From: Apostichopus japonicus
Taxonomy: Eukaryota; Echinodermata; Holothuroidea; Aspidochirotida; Stichopodidae
NCBI RefSeq assembly: GCF_037975245.1
Contig: NC_092565.1
Coordinates: 18,889,999 to 18,953,998 of the forward strand
Length of the DNA stretch: 64,000 nucleotides
Reading direction: 5' to 3'
Part shown: piece after piece, positions 57,807 through 64,000 of the stretch
How the letters are laid out: the number at the start of each line of letters is the position of its first letter
Numbering within the stretch: the stretch's first letter is position 1
The notes under the pieces: generated by a model
Told to the model about the DNA's origin: nothing
The model's input: only the letters and a program-made list of their open reading frames with translations
Databases searched by the model: none
Program-made: the position numbers and the translations under genes

Positions 57807-60368
57807 TTACTTGTAAATGTCATCGCGGAATCTAGCGTACATGCCTTCCGTGGGTTCGAATGAATCAGCTCCGCTGTTTGCCTGGATGCTCTCTTGAGCC
57901 GAGATGACTTTCAAGATGGAGTCCAAGCTAATACGATTCTTCTCCGCAGTTCTGGCCTTGTCGATCTGAGTAAAGAGCCGGTCCGAGTCGCTGTTAGGTA
58001 TCGGTAGCATCATGATGGCTTTGATGCAGAACCACAGCGATGCATATTTGGCGTTGCTCATCACTTTCCCCCAGAAGACGTCAAACTCCAAGTCACCCTT
58101 GAGTTCGTCGTCGAACACCAGATTTCTCCATTGGTTGTCGACGTCTTGCTCGTTGGTCAATTCCAAGATCTGTGGGAAGTGACACATCACCTCTGAGACA
58201 AAAGATACCACTTTGCCAGACTTGACACTCTCTACACTGATTTTGCTGGCGGCGACCAGGATTGGGTCGTCCAACGGAAACCTCTGCTGGATCTGTTGGC
58301 AGGCTGTCATCATGAAGTTGCGACAAACGGCGACAAATTGGCCCTTAGACTCTGGCGGTTCTGACAAGGCTCCCAAGCCTCGCATGACTGTGGTACCGAG
58401 GTAGGTGTTCTCCAGAGGTTGCATGTGAAATTCACTTGTAGGGCTCAGATGAGAAACAGGATTTTGCTTGATGTACGCCGGTTGCATGTATAGGGCCAAA
58501 AGATCTTTGTAGGGCATCGAGATATGGTCATGGACTTTGTCGACTGTTGGCGATGTACCTTGGGAGGTCAGGCTCAGCTGGCTGATCTTAGGAAGGACAA
58601 ACGTAAGAAATTCAAAGAACAACTTATTGTATGGGTTGCTCATGGAATCTAATATGTCCTTAGCACGATGATTTTTGGTAGATGCTAACTGATCTTGCAT
58701 AAAAGACAAGAGTGCTGCCCATTTGTCTACGATACTGGAGATGCACTGCAGAAGACTCAACCACTGGGTCTGAAAGGGTTTGAGAAGACGATGGGGTTGG
58801 ATTTCTGTGAACTCCTGGAAATCTCCAAACTGAGTGGTACGTTTGTTATGTCGTGCAAAGAAGTTGTAGATATCATGCACCAACTTCTCACAACCACTTG
58901 GCAATACCTCACATGCGTGAGAAGCAACGAGAGCAGCGTTGTGGCACGTGCACCGGAAAGCGATGATGGTTGGATTCACTTCCATCAGTCGAGTCCGTAA
59001 ACTGTTGATCTGTCCATGGAGCAGATCACATGGATCCGCACTGAGCACTGTCCAACCAATACATTCTGTAATATTCAAGCCTTTGCTGGCTACACATTTC
59101 GAAAGTTCTTCGAACAACGTATCCGCAGTCTGTTCCGAAACCGATATCAGACCTAGCAACCTGGTGCAGAGAGTGGAACCATCAAAGTACTTCACAACAA
59201 TGGCCATTTGTGTCTCAGATTCTGAAGTTGGTATGGCAATCTCGTTGATGATAAGAGAATACCTGGTCTTACCTAGCTCTGTTACCTGTTGCAAGCTCCT
59301 CTCCACACTTTCGATAAAATCTTTCCCAATGACGTTGTACACTACACATGCAGCTTTGGTGCGTTTCATCTTCAATTTCCTTGCGATTCTCGAGTCTGAG
59401 AAGCTGTCTGCTAACACTGCAGTAAGTGACTCCAATGCACGGAAGGGAATATGGTTCTCGGCAGTCCATGCAGATATTTTCATCTCTGCCCTCTGTGTTT
59501 GCCGTTCCAATTCTTGTCTCATGACACGTCGTTTTTCAATGTAAGACAATTTGGTTTTCGACAAGGAAGACAAGTCTCCCTCTGTACGGTCTGCATCGTT
59601 CTCAGATACCACCGAAGCCTGTAAATTCTCTGCCAAAGCTGCTGCTTGTTCTGTTTCTGTGGGCATGAGTGTATCTGCCTGAATCACTATTGTCTCCGGT
59701 TCACCATCATCATCAAATAAATCATCGTCATTGATACCTTTGTGTTTCTCAGACTGAACATGTGATTCAAGGCTCGATTTTTTGGCTTGGATTAGACACT
59801 GGCACTTAGTACATCTAGCCTTTTGTGTATTCCCTGCAACTTTATCTAACCAATCTGAGAATTTTGGATCCAATAACCATTCATCTCTAAATCTTTGGGC
59901 GTAAATCTTTTGCTTCCTTGGTGAATCATTTTCTGAACCATCTTCTCCTGGAAATGACTTTGCTCGACGCTTCTTCGGTACACGTTTCCCACGGCCTCTT
60001 CTTGGCTGTGGGGTTGTCTGTGTTTTGTCCTCAGATTTTGATTCTTCTGTCGTGAGATTTTCAGATTCTTCGTCGGGTCTTTCTTCAGTATTCTCTCCAT
60101 CTTCTAAGTTTTCATTGCTTACAATCAATTGATTTGGTTCCTGTTGCTCTTCTAGTTTGACCGGTTCTTCCAAATGTTCTTGGTTGAGTTCATTAACGTT
60201 AGGCACAGGATCGGGTGGTGGGTCTACATTTACCTCAACTTCCAAATGTACAACTTGCTCTGTTTCGATAGTCTCTTGGTTTTGGACTTCCACAGTTTTT
60301 ATGACATCTTGGATCTCCTCCGGTTGAGTTTCCGTGCTTTCTGTCTGAATTGCTATAATCGTTTCCAT
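57807..60368 (-). CDS. Domesticated hAT-transposase-like protein with BED-like zinc finger (single exon, 853 aa)
   Basis: An intact, intronless ORF derived from an hAT-superfamily transposase. The first ~115 residues are very acidic (Glu/Gln/Asn-rich), followed by a basic, NLS-like patch (~120-135, RRGRGKRVPKKRRAK). A BED-like finger follows: C186-x2-C189 with H203 and H209. The RNase H-like core covers ~330-620, with MAIVVKYFDGS, RCTCHNAALVASH and QWLSLLQCISSI in family positions. The C-terminal dimerisation segment is ~784-830 (LPIPNSDSDRLF). The usual first catalytic Asp is replaced by Asn375 in SLIINEIAI, so cutting activity is doubtful. I found no TIRs or target duplication around it. 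The start ATG follows AAAACC. Likely a nuclear DNA-binding host protein; the function is unknown to me. Confidence 0.85.
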   Translation of the reverse strand: METIIAIQTESTETQPEEIQDVIKTVEVQNQETIETEQVVHLEVEVNVDPPPDPVPNVNELNQEHLEEPVKLEEQQEPNQLIVSNENLEDGENTEERPDEESENLTTEESKSEDKTQTTPQPRRGRGKRVPKKRRAKSFPGEDGSENDSPRKQKIYAQRFRDEWLLDPKFSDWLDKVAGNTQKARCTKCQCLIQAKKSSLESHVQSEKHKGINDDDLFDDDGEPETIVIQADTLMPTETEQAAALAENLQASVVSENDADRTEGDLSSLSKTKLSYIEKRRVMRQELERQTQRAEMKISAWTAENHIPFRALESLTAVLADSFSDSRIARKLKMKRTKAACVVYNVIGKDFIESVERSLQQVTELGKTRYSLIINEIAIPTSESETQMAIVVKYFDGSTLCTRLLGLISVSEQTADTLFEELSKCVASKGLNITECIGWTVLSADPCDLLHGQINSLRTRLMEVNPTIIAFRCTCHNAALVASHACEVLPSGCEKLVHDIYNFFARHNKRTTQFGDFQEFTEIQPHRLLKPFQTQWLSLLQCISSIVDKWAALLSFMQDQLASTKNHRAKDILDSMSNPYNKLFFEFLTFVLPKISQLSLTSQGTSPTVDKVHDHISMPYKDLLALYMQPAYIKQNPVSHLSPTSEFHMQPLENTYLGTTVMRGLGALSEPPESKGQFVAVCRNFMMTACQQIQQRFPLDDPILVAASKISVESVKSGKVVSFVSEVMCHFPQILELTNEQDVDNQWRNLVFDDELKGDLEFDVFWGKVMSNAKYASLWFCIKAIMMLPIPNSDSDRLFTQIDKARTAEKNRISLDSILKVISAQESIQANSGADSFEPTEGMYARFRDDIYK

Positions 60369-61582
60369 GGTTTTGAAAGTGACCAGTTTTATATTTTCTT
60401 AAGTTAGAAGGCTTATTTTCTGTTAGAATTTTGATTCTGGCCTAGCATGAAAAGGGCTGATCACGCGCGAGCGGGATATGGGCACGCCAATGTCGAAATT
60501 GAAATGACAGCTGGTCAGTTTTGTATTACAGCAATATTCTAAACAGCATTTCGAGGGAAAACTTGCTAGAATAAGGCTATATGCTCCACTTGACGTGTGA
60601 CCTTGTTAAAGTTTTAACAGGGAGTTACTTTTCCATCTTGTCCAAAATGCACTCAAAATATATAAGCCAAAGTCTGCTAATGTTGTGAGGGCAAATGCAA
60701 CATAGTATTGATTAACTATCTGTCTTGGATAAGTTATGCGATTGGGATTTATGGTTCTGCAAAAAATCTTTGTGTCATTGACGTGTTGAAAAGTTTGCTG
60801 CAATGATAAACTCGCGGTTTAATGGCAATGGAGTAAATTTACAGTCAGAAAGAAGAATTATTTTGTTCGTAAACGAGGCAAGCAGCTTCTCAATGAATCA
60901 TTCTTGACACACAATGATGCAAAACCCTGGAAATTCGGGTAAGGGAGATTAAAAGAAAGGGAACCGATGTAATTTCTGCTAGATCTAAGACAAAATCGGC
61001 TGTTCTAGCACAGAATCTGCCAGAATGGTCAATCCACTTACTGATATATGTTGTCATTTACTCTGCGCATGCGCGTCATGAAAAGGCGGCTACTGTACAC
61101 AGAGAATGTAAGGCAAAGAATAGGGGAACCGATACACGCCGTTTATATTCAATCCCAATTTCTCATTTTTTAGACCTAATTTACAGAATTTAATGCAAAG
61201 CCAAGTTTTATTTATGCATATTAATTCGAATAAACTTTTGTTTCAATATTGTACGCTTTTGTTAAGTTTTTATGTGCAACCAAATATGTTCTCTTGTTCA
61301 CAAATTTTGTTCTAGCATATATGATATCAGTACCGTTCCATGTGAAAGTCAAAATTTTAAGAAAGCATTTTCCTTCATAGTTACTTGCTGTACTATAAAG
61401 AGGAAGATGAAGGCTCAAAACAGCTTTAAGAACAGTAAATCTCACATATCCAAATTCCATTTTATAATCATTTACCAAACAGATTATATAATCTTCAACC
61501 TCCAAGAAAAACATTGCGCAACTTGGGAACATTAGTTTATATATTATTTGACTCACATCTTGAAGCATCAGCCAGATGGCAT
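60369..61582. other. Upstream region of the hAT-derived gene, with an NRF1-like palindrome
   Basis: CpG-containing stretch near 60460-60490 (CACGCGCGAGCGGG) close to the hAT-derived start codon, and TGCGCATGCGCG at 61064-61075, which equals the nuclear respiratory factor 1 consensus. No coding exon seen. Confidence 0.4.
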
Positions 61583-61654
61583 GCCGTGATCGTCTAGAGG
61601 TTAGGACATTACGTTGTGGCCGTAATAACCCAGGTTCGAATCCTGGTCACGGCA
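61583..61654 (+). tRNA. trnH-GTG: tRNA-His (anticodon GTG)
   Basis: Complete 72-nt cloverleaf. Acceptor GCCGTGA pairs with TCACGGC (61583-61589 with 61647-61653), discriminator A at 61654. The D arm starts at 61592. The anticodon stem TTACG/CGTAA encloses loop TTGTGGC with anticodon GTG at 61616-61618. The T arm has GGTTCGAATCC, which is also a perfect pol III B box. A pol III terminator (TTTTTT from 61659) follows. No intron. It decodes CAC/CAT and closely matches metazoan nuclear tRNA-His. Confidence 0.97.
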
Positions 61655-61658
61655 TTAC

Positions 61659-61664
61659 TTTTTT
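61659..61664 (+). terminator. Pol III terminator of tRNA-His
   Basis: A run of T five bases after the discriminator base, followed by more T-rich sequence. Confidence 0.8.
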
Positions 61665-61879
61665 CTTTCTTCTTTTCCGGCCGTCACCGTTACTGTTTGG
61701 TCGATATTATTTAGATCACAGGAAGAAAAAAACTAAGGAACCACTTTCCCCGCCGCGGATCGTCATTCTGGGTGGAAAAAGTGCAGTCATGTGATTTATT
61801 TTTGGGCATTCAGCCAGGGAAGAGTTATACCACTACTATGAGTGTATATCCCAGTTCCCTCTCACACAAAATACAATAT

Positions 61880-62350
61880 TTATTAGCACGTTGCGTTTAG
61901 AGCTACTAATATACCTAATGCATAATCTAAATATGCCCCAGAAGCAACATTTGACGTACAAATTTGTGTACATCTTTTTTCTAGGGAGGACCTTGCACCT
62001 CTCTAATGATAATCGGCTTCAATGACATCAGAGAAGCAACACCTCCTTCAATTGTCTCTGGCCCTTGGCAATAAAGTTTCAGGACCCCATCTAAGTTACT
62101 CAGTAGGGAAAGTTTTGAATTTATTATTAATTATTAGCACAATCAAGATTCAAGTGTTTCTAGAACTACTAATAAAGACCTAAATTCATAGTCTAACTAT
62201 GCCTCAGAATGTACCATTTGACGTCTAACTTTGAGGACCCCCCACCACATGGGAGCTGGTCAACAGCAATGACCCAGGGCAGCACTTCCTCCTTATAGTT
62301 GCCTCTGTCCATTCCATAAAGGTTCAGTCACTCCACCTAGTTCAGTCATG
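61880..62350. repeat. Diverged ~250-bp tandem duplication
   Basis: The two halves share, in the same order, TATTAGCAC, GARCTACTAATA, CATARTCTAAMTATGCC, CATTTGACGT, an AAGCAACACCTCCTT / GGCAGCACTTCCTCCTT block and TTGYCTCTG...AAAGKTTCAG. Identity is moderate, so the duplication is old. Confidence 0.6.
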
Positions 62351-62794
62351 AAATCCCCCTCTCCACCCCCTTCCCCACCAAAGTTGGAATCAGGTGCATG
62401 CCACTACTGTGAATCCTTCCCAGATCCAGTCTAGTTCCCTCATTTAATGGGAATAATTCGTAGTGAAATGCTGTATTTTTTTCGGTGCTAAGGTTAGCGC
62501 TATTATTATACATGTGCAGCCCAAAAGTCTGTCTGTTACCTTTTAAATCAATACCCTTCTTTAGCAGGATTCACCAACTTTTCCTAGCTTTCTCTAATAT
62601 ATATTTATTTTAGGGGAGGGGTGGAGGGGAGGGGGGCTTGGGCAAGTGAATTACACAAGTTTCCCTGTTCCATCTTTATCCCATAAGATAAAGACAATGG
62701 TACATAACTCTAAGTCTTCTACTGATAAAGCATCTGTATTCTTTGTGTTTGTTCTTTGTTTTTATATTCATAAAATAGTAATGGAAAAGGGGGC

Positions 62795-62868
62795 GAGAGG
62801 AGAAGGTAAGAAGAGAGGTGAAGAGGTAAGAAGAGGGGTGAAAAGGTAAGAAGAGGGGTGAAAAGGTA
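62795..62868. repeat. ~22-bp purine-rich tandem repeat
   Basis: About three copies of AAGAAGAGGGGTGAAAAGGT, almost pure purine on the plus strand. Confidence 0.75.
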
Positions 62869-64000
62869 GTTATAAACTAACTTCCTTCTTCAGTAGCTCT
62901 ATTTCGGTTTCAACTATGTACCTACTATGTATAAATCAAACAGAAATTTGGTCTGACATTGACCTACAAATAATTTTTTACTGTATCCTTAAAGTTCTAC
63001 CAGACATAGGTTAGCAGCCGGAATTGGAGTAGCTTGCAAATATATCTGTACTATGCATGCCATAAGACTTGCCACGATAAAGTGTACGATTCCACCCCTT
63101 CAGGGACTTGATAGGGGTATGGTTACCCATGAATGTTGGTACAAGGTTTATTGACAAAATGAATGAAAGGGATTTTGCCGCTAGCATACTTGAGTAAATA
63201 CTGATGTCACAAAGGGAGATCCCCCAGCATAAAATCAAGGGGCTCAGCCCTCCCACCCCACACCCCACGGCCACCATACCACACCAACAGTTTTGCATCT
63301 AAACACCCTTCATTTTACCAAATTTCTGAATGGGGTTTATAGGAAAATATTATAGGCACACATGAAGCTCCTAATCAGCCCTAATGACCTGTGCCTAAAT
63401 AATGCCTTAGCCTTTGGCCCTTACATTTAAAGCTTAGCATCTTCCCCAGCAGGTAACTACAAGCCATATTCAACTTCTCATTCTAAAACAATGTTGAGCA
63501 AAATATGGAAAAAAAAGATAAACTAAATAAAATTATGATCTATAAATGTATTGGTTAACAATCATACATATATGACTATATATATGAGAACTTTTAATTA
63601 GATTAGAATACAGTTTCACATTTTCTCAGTCTCTTCCTCAGAACTGAAAACAATTATTCTTGTAAACATATTGACAGGTGAAAAACTGATTGAAAATATT
63701 GAATAATAAGCCCGAATCTCCTGTTGCTGTGCCGTTTTTTTGTTGTTGTGTTCTTCAGTAGCAGTGGAGTGGGATACCTAAACCCAAGTATCATAAAGTG
63801 AATCCACAAACACAACCTTTGTAGAGAAAATTAATATTGTAAGGTTATTGAATAGTTAAATTCAAAAGACATTTTTAAATCATATTTTTACCTCTTACAT
63901 CATCACGTAAATTTTTATCATCATATGTCTTAATAACAATTCCTAATGATCCTGTTACCCTTAAAATTGCACTAAATGATTTTTACAAGCAATTTAGTTC

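Larger units (their letters stand above)
61665..64000. other. Intergenic region to the window edge
   Basis: No gene recognised. It contains a diverged duplication (about 61880-62110 and 62130-62350), a purine-rich repeat at 62795-62868 and A/T-rich tracts. Confidence 0.5.

Noticed and set aside
58939-59544. 201-codon open frame on the plus strand
   Set aside because: It lies antisense to the hAT-derived coding sequence, starts without context and has no recognisable protein features; it is a shadow of the real gene.

Overview
The window is animal nuclear DNA: AT-rich, with large introns bounded by GT/AG, a eukaryotic tRNA, and LINE, SINE, hAT and foldback remnants. Gene content (MED28, LAP3, a whirlin/PDZD7 scaffold, FAHD2) and the style of the repeats suggest a marine invertebrate deuterostome. 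An echinoderm is my best guess, but the species is not proven from sequence.

Layout. (1) 493-1327 (-): 5' half of FAHD2, running off the left edge. (2) 2013-8566 (+): complete MED28, 4 exons, 181 aa; its first intron holds a long foldback element, a 157-bp tandem duplication and an hAT-type element with a perfect 8-bp target duplication. (3) 11033-22017 (-): complete leucine aminopeptidase LAP3, 13 exons, 543 aa, convergent with MED28. (4) 22-32.8 kb: mostly non-genic, dominated by a 4.8-kb terminal-inverted-repeat element (25621-30433) with a 4-bp target duplication and many copies of a GTTTCGGACATCACC motif near both ends. (5) 32845-47343 (+): whirlin/PDZD7-family scaffold, 16 coding exons, 1207 aa, with domain order HHD-PDZ-PDZ-HHD-Pro-rich-PDZ. 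(6) 47.3-57.8 kb: probable long 3' UTR and intergenic DNA, with an eight-copy minisatellite at 52.4-53.0 kb. (7) 57807-60368 (-): intact single-exon, 853-aa hAT-transposase-derived gene whose first catalytic Asp appears to be Asn. (8) 61583-61654 (+): tRNA-His(GTG). (9) The rest, to 64 kb, is intergenic with low-complexity and duplicated DNA.

The genes do not form a pathway. FAHD2 and MED28 are head-to-head 686 bp apart between start codons and could share a promoter. MED28 and LAP3 are neighbours here as they are in human 4p15, which points to old linkage. Exon boundaries were read by eye from splice sites and homology; reading phase closes across every junction of the three complete multi-exon genes, which is strong internal support.
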